64,000 nt of DNA from contig NC_069135.1 in NCBI RefSeq assembly GCF_026914265.1, forward strand, positions 16,298,406-16,362,405, given 5' to 3'. Source of the DNA: Mya arenaria (Eukaryota; Mollusca; Bivalvia; Myida; Myidae). How positions within the stretch are numbered: the stretch's first letter is position 1; each line of letters begins with the position of its first letter. The position numbers and the translations under genes are program-made. Shown piece after piece: positions 46,556-58,800 of the stretch. The notes under the pieces were generated by a model. That model was not told the origin of the DNA and searched no databases. It saw only the letters and a program-made list of their open reading frames with translations.

Positions 46556-46901
46556 TTAAAGTGACACTCTTATCAATACATACACACATGTATAACAAAC
46601 ATAAATTTTGAATGATAAACTTTTAACTACTTACTAAATAAGTCATTTATGGAAAATTTTAATTACTGATAACACGATTGTAACCGTGTATTAAATAGCT
46701 GAAAACGCACAAATATTAAATGATTGGTGAGTGCTAAAATATTTCTTCTCATAAGGTAGAATTACCATATTTTCTGCACCTTTTTCAAAATAAACTTGAT
46801 ATCCTTCATTAGAACCATTGCTTCCAACAGTTACTTTGGTATATTAAAACAATGTTATTAATTGTGGTTAATCTTACTTGGGAGTAAGGGTGCATCTTTA
46901 A
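46556..46901 (-). mobile_element. TTAA MITE family B, copy 1
   Basis: Bounded by TTAA at both ends. On the minus strand it starts TTAAAGATGCACCCTTACTCCC and ends AAGAGTGTCACTTTAA. Its minus-strand sequence aligns along most of its length with 57659-58190, including GTTTTCAGCTA(T/C)TAAATACAC and ATTTAGTAAGTAGTTAAAAG. It shows the empty target site for the family A insertion seen in the other copy. Confidence 0.75.
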
Positions 46902-47138
46902 AGTCTGTCTACGAGTTGAAGTTAAGTTATGAATACATATCTGAGACATATAATACTAGCGGTCAACGCGATATGTAAGATTTTAGCCGATTAAGTAACT
47001 ATTGTAACCCACAAGACCCCGGCCATTATCCTGTTTTAAAATTTGTGAATCCTTTTCAGTTAATATTTTCCTGCGAAAAGAGATCAGAATAGCGTAGTTA
47101 AAAAGTGCAAAATTTGGGATGTTATCCTATTATCTGTA
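46902..47138. other. Short AT-rich spacer
   Basis: No feature seen. Confidence 0.4.
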
Positions 47139-47535
47139 CTATGCAAACGCTACTTCTGCTGCTACTGCAACTGCCTCTGCTACTGCCTCTGTGTCTGCTA
47201 CTTCCTCTGCTACTTCTACTGCCTCTGCTACTACTACTTCTGCTGCTACTGCCTCCGTTTCTGCTACTTCCTCTGCTACTTCTACTGCTGCTACTGCCCT
47301 GCCTCTGCTGCTACTGCTGCTGCTACTTCTACTGCTGCTACTGCTACTACCTCTGCTAATTCTACTGCTGCTGCTACTGTTTCTGCTACTTCCTCTGCTA
47401 CTATTACTGCTACTACCTCTGCTGCTACTGCTACTTCCTCTGCTACTGCTACTGCTGCGACTGCCTCTGCTACTTCTACTGCCTCTGCTATTGCTACTTC
47501 TACTGCGGCTGCTACTGCTGCTGCTGCTGCTTCAG
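47139..47535. repeat. Trinucleotide-rich tract (CTG/CTA/CTT)n
   Basis: About 400 bp of near-pure CTN triplets (CTGCTACT, CTGCCTCTG) on the plus strand. The resulting Leu-only and Ala/Thr/Ser open frames are compositional, with no start context or splice evidence for a gene. Confidence 0.9.
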
Positions 47536-47968
47536 TTACAAAAACTAGAGTATAGTCGTGATGATGATGACGATCCTTTTATTGCGTGTTGTTGAGTCGA
47601 TATATTTATATTTGATCCGAGATTTACTTTTTCTAAAGGATAATGACCGTGGGGTCGTTATTCTATGGGGGTCAAAATACTTCCTTACACAGGATTTTTT
47701 CATGTTGAGGTTTTGTGGTTTATTCAGAAATACATGTAGACATACTGTCCATGTGTATACATTTGAGATCATAAATATATTTAAGTTGTCAAGTGATCAA
47801 TGCCATATTTATAATATACAGAACATATATGACATCGCGTAAAATACAAATCTAATAACTATTGTATACATGTAGAGTAAAATCAATACATGACAATATA
47901 AGACAGCGAGAGATCAGTGTGAAATAACGTTTATATAGGCTATCACTAGTCATAATAATAATGATACT
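47536..47968. other. Spacer without recognised features
   Basis: AT-rich; contains the ATTATTATTATG-type 3' tail of the LINE fragment at its right edge. Confidence 0.4.
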
Positions 47969-48640
47969 TTAATGATACTTGTTTCTTAAACTAAATGCAT
48001 ATTTAATATACATGGCTAAATTTCTATTCACTTTAACATTTTCGGACTGCATAAATTCAACAAATTTTGGAATGTTTGGTCTATTCCGATAATACTTATT
48101 GATATATGAATGTCGTAATTCGTTGTACAGAGGGCATTCCAGAATAAAATGAAATTCATCTTCCAAAACATCACACACAATACATTTTCTATTTTCAAAA
48201 TATATTGGTTCGGGTCTGTGCCATCTTCTTGCTTCTAATTCTAATCTATGAGATGATACTCGTAATTTACATAGGTCTTTTCTAAATTTATATATATTAA
48301 CATTTGTCAAATAAGGTTGCAACATAAAATTACCAAACATTGTATAAGTTCTTGCACGTGACGAGTTATTAAGTTTTGACCTCCAGTTTTGGATAAATGT
48401 ATCATTAAGTCTAGACTTCAACAAAGACATAAATATATTTTCATCACCAACACCTTGAGGAAGCATGAGAAGGTCATTTTGTATGATATATATGCCTTTA
48501 AAGTGACCTAGTTTGAACCGATATAACACACATATCAGGATGTTGAATATTTTGACAATGTCTAATGAAGATTTATTAATGAATTTATTAAAGGATTTAG
48601 AGCTTTGTCCTAAGATTTGACATAGAAACCTAGTATATGA
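47969..48640 (-). mobile_element. LINE fragment: C-terminal end of a reverse-transcriptase ORF
   Basis: The open frame ending at 47969 carries the zinc-knuckle-like end typical of non-LTR ORF2 proteins: CIVCDVLEDEFHFILECPLYNELR, preceded by LRVSSHRLELEARRWHR and followed by INKYYRNRP. No reverse-transcriptase core is present, so it is a 5'-truncated copy. The stop is followed on the minus strand by an AAGTATCATT-repeat tail. Upstream, the frame enters a T-rich low-complexity tract not related to the element. A possible degenerate tRNA-like head at about 48700-48830 (minus) is too weak to call. Confidence 0.75.
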
Positions 48641-48914
48641 CTCGAGACTGCCCACATTCACAACAGTCGTAAATATCGTGCAGACATTTAAACTGACGAA
48701 GTTAAATGAAAGATTGAATAATTTGTTTGGCCATGGGAATATGTCGCATGCGGGGCTCAAACATACGGCCTCTTGTGTGAGGGTACAACTCGTTACTCGG
48801 CGTATGCCTCGTAACCCAGAACATTTTTGCTTTGGTATTAAAACAGCGGAAACTCTGGATTTCATACAATCGCCAATGGTTATTGTCTGTGTGCCACCCC
48901 CGCCGATCTTCGCC

Positions 48915-49045
48915 TCCCCCCCAAAAAAAAATAAATAAAATATATAAATAAAAATAATAATAAATAAAAAAGAAAAGAAGATAAAATAAAATAAAACATA
49001 ATAACAAATAAATAAAATAAATATATAAATAGAAAAATATAAGCC
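48915..49045 (+). repeat. A-rich low-complexity tract
   Basis: AAATAAATAAAA-type sequence over about 130 bp. On the other strand it makes a spurious Phe/Tyr/Ile-rich open frame. Confidence 0.9.
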
Positions 49046-49835
49046 CTGAAGACAGGGCATTTTTTTTGTGAATATCATTAGCTTATGTTTTAAACCCAAC
49101 CTTTGGTGTGAGACTTGCTAGTGATATAACTATTCAGAAAATTAGTGCCCAAAATATACGTTAAGTTAAAGAATAATCTCCTTGTGGTAGTGTAGGACAA
49201 GCCAAGTGACCAGTACAGGCCTTACATACACATAACGACAGGGACTTGCGTTCATCAACCTTCGGACAGACCACACATGGTCAGAATATCAACGCTTATA
49301 CATGCTGGGGTTACCGCCCTTGGAACGGTCAGTGAAACAGAAGTTCATTGGGGTCTCACGGGATAAACCAGGAAGGTTAGAGAAACCAAACACTAGTTCA
49401 TTCGATATTTAATTCCATATCAACATAAATATTGCCAGAGAAAAGTTAGAACAATTGAAATGTTGTTAGCCATGCAATATTGTATACGTTTTAAGTCAAC
49501 ATCACAAAGTAGATAGAACGTTTAACTATCTAAATAAAAAATGAATAAAAGTTAACTTAGCTGACCGATCAAACTATTATTTTCTGAATACATATTTATA
49601 GCGAATAACCGCGGGATACACTCAACATACAGTTCGTTGATAAGACGACTTGAATAGCCGTTCCAGTATGCTTTCTTATGGTGTTGCTTACAGAAAAGTT
49701 AAACGAAAATGTTTTCTTGGAAATAGTTGAGAGAACTATTTACTTCCCCACAACAAGGCTTTGAAAAGCCAATATAAAGCAGCGTATTTACTTAGGTAAA
49801 GAGTATTGAACGTTCACTGTCCGACTTACACGCAG
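49046..49835. other. Spacer and 3' flank of the GTPase-pseudokinase gene
   Basis: No exon supported and no clear AATAAA on the minus strand near the stop at 49836. Confidence 0.4.
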
Positions 49836-52800
49836 TCATGTGCGTTCAAAGGACGGTTTCTTTATCACAGCCTTCGATCGCCGGGTTGGAAATTTGTCAA
49901 GAGCTTCTTTTTCAGTCTTTATTAAATCTGTGAATTCTACGACTTCCTTCAAACACGGCCTTTCACGGGGGTCTTTGTCTAAGCAATTAATTATAAGCGC
50001 TCTGGTTTTAATTGTGAATATTTCCAAAGTCTTATCTAAATTGAGCATGGCCTCAGGATTGACTTTGTCCGCGAAGTCATACAATGTCATCCTTCTCTCA
50101 CTGCCAAACACAGCGGGCACTCCATAGTGGATCATCTCAAGAACGAGCAACCCGAACGAGTAGATATCGGCTGGCGGCTCGTAACGCTCCTTACGAAGCA
50201 CTTCCGGTGCGAGGTAAACAAAGTCACCGGCCTCGGTGGTCTCACGGTAATCCGGGAAGTGAGCGTGACGCGGGAGACAGGCTCCTGTAAGGCGGACATT
50301 TCCCTCCTCGTCAAGCTAGAAAGAGAAATAAAACGTTGTTTTTTTTCAAAAGTTAATAGCCCAGAGAACTTTTGCTCAATTTCAAGGTTTGACCATGAAA
50401 ATGATCATGATCATGATCATCATCATGATGATGATGATCATCATCATCATGCATATTTTTATTTTACCGATCCATGACGAACGAACCAGCAAACGTACCG
50501 TGATGGTGTCTTGTGTGAGCTCCATGTGTACCAACCCCTTGTTGTGTAGGTACTCGAGCCCGCACGCCACCTCGAGAAGCATTTCCGGTACCAAATCACG
50601 CCGGCTGCAGAACCCCGTCGCCAGCCATTTCCGGAGTGATCGCAGGTCACCGTCGTACACGAAGGCGGGGGTAGGCGTCTCTGCGTTGTGGATGCCCAGG
50701 AATTCCGCGATATTCGTATTTCGACAGGACAGGCACCTGTGGTCATTCGTTATAATTTATAGTATGGTGATGTACATGCACTACGAAAGATGTTGGTGGC
50801 GTTACTGGGAAGTGAATTTCTCAGTGCTTTGATAAATGATAATAATGGGCTAACTAAATCTTAACGGTGAAAACCCGGATATATATGTTCAGTCAAAGAG
50901 AACAACTGAAATAAGAAGTGTGCCCTTAACTGCAATTGCAGTACAGATTGTATATACGCATATTTAATAGATTTTACATACGCACATTCAGCAAAACTGC
51001 TTAGAATTTCGTATACTTATAGTTAAAAAATATTACCTCAGCTTTGCCACTTCCTTAAACGTGAAATCCACGCCAGAAGATGGAAGGTATACGCGGATGG
51101 CCACCGGCCGCTCAAGGCCGTTCCGTACCAGGATGCCGCCATACGATACTGTCCACAGCCCTCGGATGTCCCGCCGCCGCGAGTAATCAACCTCGCCGGA
51201 ACTGTTGTTCATAAAGTCACACACATTAAACGCCACGGACTGCCCCTCTCTTCCGTCCACCGTAGGTTTAAGAATTTGCAACTCGCCTCTGTTGAAGTCC
51301 TCGACAAATATATATCCCTCCCCGTATTCGCGGAGAGACTTCCGGAGCGACTCGGTGGCCTCCATCATTTCCACATACTCATTTTGATACATCCGTTCAG
51401 TATCCAGCCTCTCTTCGACATGATTGAGCAATAACTGATTAGACAGAATCATTTCCGGAACTTTGCGTTCAATCGCGTTTAGATAGTCCCGTGGTCGTTG
51501 CATGAGATAGTTAGCTATCACTGACAAAGGCGGGTCTATATTTTCCTCGCCCTGACGACTACGGACGTTTCCAGAACACAATTCATTGTACATCACACGA
51601 GCACAATCCTCCGCCACGCTGACGGGGTTGTTTTTGTACTCATTTACTTTCATCTTGTTTTTAAACGGTTCGAACACAGCTTTGAAGGGTCTTGTAACTC
51701 TCCCCGCTAATTTGATCGGCATTTTTGGCTCTGCTATCATTAACTTCAATTTCGTTGGCGATAGTGGCATAATACTACACCTTCGTGATTTTCCAAGAGT
51801 GGACATCCCGTCTGACGATACCGACGAAGACTCACCGTCAATTTCCCGTTCAATACTTTCAAGTTCTTCTTGTAAAATCTGCAGCTCAAGTTTTACCTTA
51901 GAAGTAATATCCGCCTCAATCTTTTCCACGATTTCTTCATCTCTCTCCCACTGTTCGACGTAAGCCATCATCTTGTCAAAGAACGCTTCCTGAATGTGGG
52001 TTTTGATCCACTTCCAATCACCGAGGCCCATATCCACCTTGGGAATCTCATCTCCGCTCCATCCGGTTGTCAGAAACTCCTTACACTTCTCCGAAGACAG
52101 CAATTTCAGAAGTATATGGTAAAGCTCCTCCGCCTTGGCGTCCACTTTCTTCCTCTGCTCCAGAAGAACGGTGTGGGACTTGTCCTGGAGGCGGGTCAGG
52201 CGTTTCCTGGTGGCATCAGACTGGACCTTGAGGTCCATGTCCGTCATGTCCAGCCTCCGCACGACAGCCTTCAGGTGGTGGACCGTTCGCCTTTGCACGT
52301 TCTCGATCCATCTGAAAGACAAATCAATATATCTCATAATTCCATGTAGGTGTACTATTAAGGCTCATAAATTTCTCATTTATTTAGAGTGTGTCCATCA
52401 CTGTAGTTTGAAATACACGGACAACTTTCTTCATGCTAATGTGCGCAACCAGACAGAGAACTAAGTCCAAGCTATATGCAATGTTTGACCTCTTTTTAAC
52501 AACAACCAATGTAATGCAGTCTATTTACTTGTACGACTGTTTAATCCGCTTCTCAAGCGCGGAGATGTAGAGTTCTTTGAGTGAGTCTAGGAGTCGCCGG
52601 AAGTGGTCGTTGATATAATCCTTGTCCGCCTGGACGTCTTGCCGCGCGCGCTCCGTGGACAGGAACAGTACTTGGGACTCGTCAAAACAAGGCCAGCACG
52701 CCGACAGCTTGTCTAGGGTTGGTTAAACGGATTTTGTTTCATTCTTGGAAGAAAAGCGCTGAATATTCTTTTGCTCAATGGGATGGAGAGTTGAATTTCT

Positions 52801-55800
52801 ATTTATTTAAAAAATGTCGGTATACGTTAAAGAAATAAGGAGATGGCGCTGCTGATGCATTACGTTCTTCAGTTACCAGGTATATCAAACGAAGCCTTGA
52901 AAAATCATCAACGCAGTCAGTGCATGACATGTTTGAACACAAAGGGTTGCATTTCCTTGTTTCATATACTACGGAACCAAGATATGTACATGTCAAATAC
53001 AACAAATTGGAGAAAAACCAAATCAGTGTATTTTCAGGAAACTATCCTAGTTGTGTTAGAACTACATGGATACAACCACAATAACTGTGCATGTGTCTCA
53101 CCTATGGCGTTCTGTTTCACTTTCTCCACCTCACTTTTCTGGACGAGATCTACCCGGTTGCAAACAAACAAGGCGGACTTTGGGTCAAACGTGGATCGCC
53201 GCCCCGTCACGTCTGTTGTCGATCGCTGCTGCTCGATCACGATCTTCAATAGGCTCAACAACTGCAAGAACGATGGAGGGAGGGCGTACATGTCTTGCAT
53301 GTTCTTTTTTTACATAACTGCATTACAGAATAGGCGTCTTACAGCAAGATTGGGCCCTTCTAAATGGTTAGAAAGGTAATAACATAAAGTCGCAGTTGGT
53401 ATAGGCTTACACGTTCATGGAATCATTAAAAATTATATGACAATACATAAACCCTCTTTACAGTGATCAACATTCCCCAATTTCTGAACAAAGTCTTTAG
53501 CATATAACAAGCACAAGCCTAAGTACGAGGTGCTGTCAAAAAGCTCCAGGAACTTTTTGACTGCACCTCATATCTCCTTTCATCAAGCCATATTACTTGC
53601 TTCAACTTCATTTTACAAAATACAACAGTTTATCGTGGTTATCATCAAGATGATTTCCAAGTCTCGAAACCCTTCAGAATAAGATCATTTAAGAAATAGG
53701 GATCATATCTTCAAGGCTGGCTTCCTGTACAGCTTGTTCGTTGTTACATAGATTACTTATCATTCTGGGTTGCTATTTTTGAAAGGCGTATCCAACAGGA
53801 CCTAGTTGTATTCTAACCATTTCCACCACCCAACCTACCCTGTCCTCCTGCACGCCGCCCGCGTTGTCGGTCTTTATGATGTAGACAAAGCCCCGGATGT
53901 GGTGACCGGAAATGAAGTTGACCAGCTCCGTCTCCAGGAACTCGTTCTCCCCGATCCCCGGGGTGTCAACCAGAACCAGACCACCCTGAAAGGAAGACAG
54001 AACTTATAAAAATATATTGTCGAGGATATGTGTTTCATTACTTTTGGTAAAAACTCATTGTTCAACTTCACTTCGTTATACTGAACAACGTAGCTAACGT
54101 CATCGTTGTTAACGTTCAAATCTTAACTACTTTGTAAATTTAAGAATAGAATAGCTACCAACTCCAGGGAAAAGCATGGATTAGAGGGAATGGGATAGTC
54201 TTAAATGAATTATACTTTGTTGTCCGCCATATTGCACGGGTATTTAATCGCCGAGACTTTATTAAGAGGCGATTGGCCTATCATCGTAAATAGGTCATTT
54301 CCTTTTTACTTAAACTTCCTGCTTTAGGTCTGCATAATTAAAGTATACAGGTGTATCCATTCAGAGAAGTCGATGACAAAAGTCTTACAGGATTGATGAT
54401 CGGTATGTACGTATTGTTGAATTGCGCCTTTACTTCAGGGCAGAATCAAATGAAAAGGCGCAAAAAGGCATTGAGATGGTTTGCAAAGATGTTTCATCAG
54501 GCGTAAGAAACGGATTTAAATATGAAGACGTAAACAATATTGACCTATTATGTTATTAAAAAAAGAACATTTATTTGCATATGCAAATAAGTGTTATAGT
54601 ATTTCTCGGTGTGGTAAAAACAGGCTATAGAAATGATGAACTCCAGAAAGGCAAAACATACAAAAGTTGTATTCAATGAATACGTCTTTAACTTACTAAA
54701 GTTAATTAAGATTTGTGTACCTGTAGGAGAGGCAGCGGTAGGAAGACTTGCACTTCCTGTACATCATGGTGCTCCCGCTCGCTGGCGGACTTCATAAACG
54801 CAATCGCGTGCAACCGCTGCATCCCCTCAGTGTCAAGGTCGAATACGTCATCCGAACGCATTGGCGTCTTGTAGACTATGCGCACGTGGCGCCGCGTGTG
54901 GTAGCGGACTACGGTTATGGTGGACGTTGAGCTGTTGTTGTGTACCGGAAGCAGGTCGTCTTCGAGTAAAAGATTGAGAACGCTAGACTTTCCTGCCGAT
55001 GTTTCGCCTGGAGGGGAGAAATATATGTTAGTATTAAGTTAAAGCAAATGAATTACAACACATCCGTACTAAGCGTGTAATAGGAACGTTACTAAGGGCC
55101 GTAATCTTTGGACTTGCGCCCCTCTCGCAGAACCGAAATTTATTTTTTAATTATTATGTAAGTTGGCAGGGTATTCCCCAAGAAATGTTTAACAATTTCT
55201 AGTCTGAAATGGTGCAGTTTGGTGTATTTTACTACCTTTTGATCCTAAATTGAATTAGAACGTAAACGTTTAGATACACTTGGATAGACAAAATAATGCG
55301 AACTACTTTAGCATTGGAAAAAGGGTTTATCTTAAAATTAAATATGCCATTGTACACGAACCTTATTTGTTAAGTCGTAAATAAATCTTTGGTCTGAAAG
55401 AGCTGAGAGACAGCACTAAACGGTGCCAATTAAAACTCAAGTATCTTTGAATAGTAAACTGTTGGCTTAAAGTACATTATTAACCAATTAAAAATGAGCA
55501 TGTGTCTGAGGGACTTCAAATCAACTATTAACCAGCTCCTCAGAGCGTCCTCTTTGAAGGTCGGTTGTGAAATGTAATACTTCCCAGTTCGAATCTACCC
55601 TAGTCATCACGACCGCAAAAGTGGGTAGTGAGGTATTCACAGTGGCGTTATCGCCTCATTAAGGTGTCAGATTGATAGTTCACAGCTATTTGAGCCATTA
55701 CAGCATTAGGGACAATATCACGCACTTCCAGCGTGCCTTGCAAAAAAAGGAACCAGTCTTGTACGCAGCAGTGAAATAGGATCTATATTATAAATATATT

Positions 55801-58800
55801 CCTCCCTTTGTGAAATGCACAAAAAAGAATAATATTTTACGTTTAAAATAAAAAAAATCTCAATTATATTCCTGTTCGCATTTAATGCAATGTCACCCGG
55901 CGACGCATCCTAATACTTATGATTATGACAGCAATTGAGAAACCGGCGCTCGCCCACTGGATTTTTATTTCCGGAATGAAATATTACGACTTAGATCTTG
56001 CATAAACCACCGTAGTAGTGCGACATAAATGTTCATCGAGTTCTTTTTATACACTTAAATAAAGATGTTCTATTTTACGCAGGTGACATACGTGATATCT
56101 GTGCTTCACACAACCAACCCTCAATATTAATATGTAACTTAGTATATGTGTTTTTGTGATACTTTTTGTGTGAAGGCCATGCTGGAAATAAGTAGTATGT
56201 CTGTAATGATTGTACACTTAGCATGTAACCTTCGTTAAATAAAGTTGTTATTATTATTATTATTATCAGACGCCTGTGATCCAACTATACCTGCCACTAT
56301 GACAAGGCATTCCCCTTTTTCAATGTTGGCGATCTGGGTGTCACAGTCCGCTGCCAGATTACTGCTGGTGCCCTCCGTCCTCAGCAGCTCCTGCACGAAC
56401 TCGCTGTCCGGTCGCTTACTTTCTGCTTCCGGTCCCTGCCGGTTGACGATGGTCTTCATATCGCGCATAACTTCCGCCAGCTTAATGCGCCGCTTCCGGT
56501 CATCCTGTCCCGCACGCACCATAGAACGCTCGATCTGAAACACGAAATACTCTTTGACATTACTTCAATCAGTTTTACAGGGTGAAAACAAATACAAGTA
56601 ACAAGTAATGCACCAGTCAATTGTAACCACGCCCCCCCCCCCCCCCCCAGGTCCGCGGATATACAGGGGATAGCCGGGGAAATGGGCCGAGATATTACCT
56701 TTCAGGTTGCCCCACAGTGCCGGGTGAATGCGGTGGTTTTGTCTTCGCTTTAAATATAGCGGGGAATGGGCCTTACCTAGGGTCCCTCGGGTTCGGGGGC
56801 ATTTGGCGGGGATTTTACCATCTGTTCGTCCCCGCAGGGCGGGGATTTTAGCCGGGGTTGGCTGGACCGAAAGTCAAAGTCCCCGCTATTCCCCGGACCT
56901 GGGGGGGGGGGGGCGTGGTTACAATTGACTGGTGCATAAGGAGATACGGGGTCAGTCTCTTCAAAATGTGCTGCTAAACACAGCTATATGTATAGTTTGA
57001 TCCGCTAGGTGGCGCTTAGATGTCTATGAATACAATTGTATAATGTGAGGTTTCCCGCAAAACAGTAGTCATGGTTTTGTAAGAAAAATACATAAAATGT
57101 GCTGGTGGAATATTGCATGTTCTTTTCCATGTTGATAACAAATCATTTATATTCATTGACTCAATATTCTGGATCTAGGTTTAGTGGTCGGTATAACAAT
57201 TTCGACGAAAAGAACGCTATTTAAAGGTATTTAACGTGTCACCTTGTGAGAACACCTAATATGTATATTTATCGGCATAAACTACATTCCTCTACTACGA
57301 AAACTCCTATTTTCCTCAATTTTCAATATTTGAATAATGAAAGAGTGTTCTTTTGACACACCTATTGATCTTATTTCAAAAGACAATAAACGGAAATATT
57401 TTGAGCTAAACATTGCAAAACATTTAGCCTTGCAAAACAAACCGCAATCGAAATGTACCCAGATTAGATATCAACTATTTTTGTTCATACTTCCTCTTAA
57501 TGTCGTATTCAAAACCATTATAACAATACATCTTAACCCACATACTTTGAATGTCACAATTATTAAGTTTAGATAATTTGAAGAGGGTTCTTTTTCTTAT
57601 TTTGACCAGCAGCACATGTTTCCATTTCGGCATTTTGCTCACAGTTAAGTAATAATTCTTAAAGATGCGCTCTTACTCCCATATAAGATGTACCACACTA
57701 TTTCAATTGTGTTTATTTACCGAAAAGGATGATAAAATATCGTAAACATTGGGTCTATTGAAGGATACCGTGTTTAATTTACAAGAAAGAGGCAGAAAAC
57801 ATGGCGTTTCTACAATATGAGATAACAGTTGGAGCGTTTTCAGCTACTAAATACACACTTACAATCTTGTTATTAGTAAAAAAAAATCCCAGAAATGTAT
57901 TATTTAGTAAGTAGTTAAATCTGCACTCTCACAGATTTACCATTTTTACAACTTTTTTTTAATTTTTTGTCTTGGAAAAATATCTGCAAAAAACTGCGAT
58001 CTAATTTTTGTCAGCAGTATTATTTAACCGCTTTCCATGGATTTTCACAAAAATTAGCTCGTTCCAAGACAAAAAAAAAGTTGTCAAAACGTTCATTCTG
58101 TGAGAGTGCAGCTTTAAAGGTTTATCACTCAAAATATATGTTTATTATACATGTGGATGTATTGATTTTAAAAGCGAGTGTCACTCTATAACGAAAACAA
58201 ACATCCAGGTCTGACATCACCCGTGCCTAGCATACTATCAAATCAGGTCTGACATCACCCGTGCCTAGCATACCATCAAACCAGATCTGACATCACCCGT
58301 GCCTAGCATACCATCAAACCAGATCTGACATCACCCGTGCCTAGCATACTATCCAACCGGGTCTGACATCACCCGTGCCTAGCATACCATCAAATCAGAT
58401 CTGACATCACCCGTGCCTAGCATACCATCAAACCAGATCTGACATTACCTGTGCCTAGCATACCATCAAATCAGATCTGACATCACCCGTGCCTAGCATA
58501 CTATCCAACCGGATCTGACATCACCCGTGCCTAGCATACCATCAAATCAGATCTGACATCACCCGTGCCTAGCATACTATCCAACCGGGTCTGACATCAC
58601 CCGTGCCTAGCATACCATCAAATCAGATCTGACATCACCCGTGCCTAGCATACCATCAACCCAGGTCTGACATTACCTGTGCCTAGCATACCATCAAATC
58701 AGATCTGACATCACCCGTGCCTAGCATACTATCCAACCGGATCTGACATCACCCGTGCCTAGCATACCATCAACCCAGGTCTGACATTACCTGTGCCTAG

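Noticed and set aside
47105-47595. Long Leu-rich and Ala/Thr/Ser-rich open frames
   Set aside because: They are translations of a CTN triplet tract, with no start context, splice sites or domain.
48640-49099. N-terminal extension of the LINE frame (Phe/Tyr/Ile-rich)
   Set aside because: It comes from an A-rich low-complexity tract and unrelated DNA; only the C-terminal part matches non-LTR proteins.
49836-50736. Active protein kinase
   Set aside because: The catalytic Lys, HRD Asp and DFG positions are all replaced, so it is called a pseudokinase.
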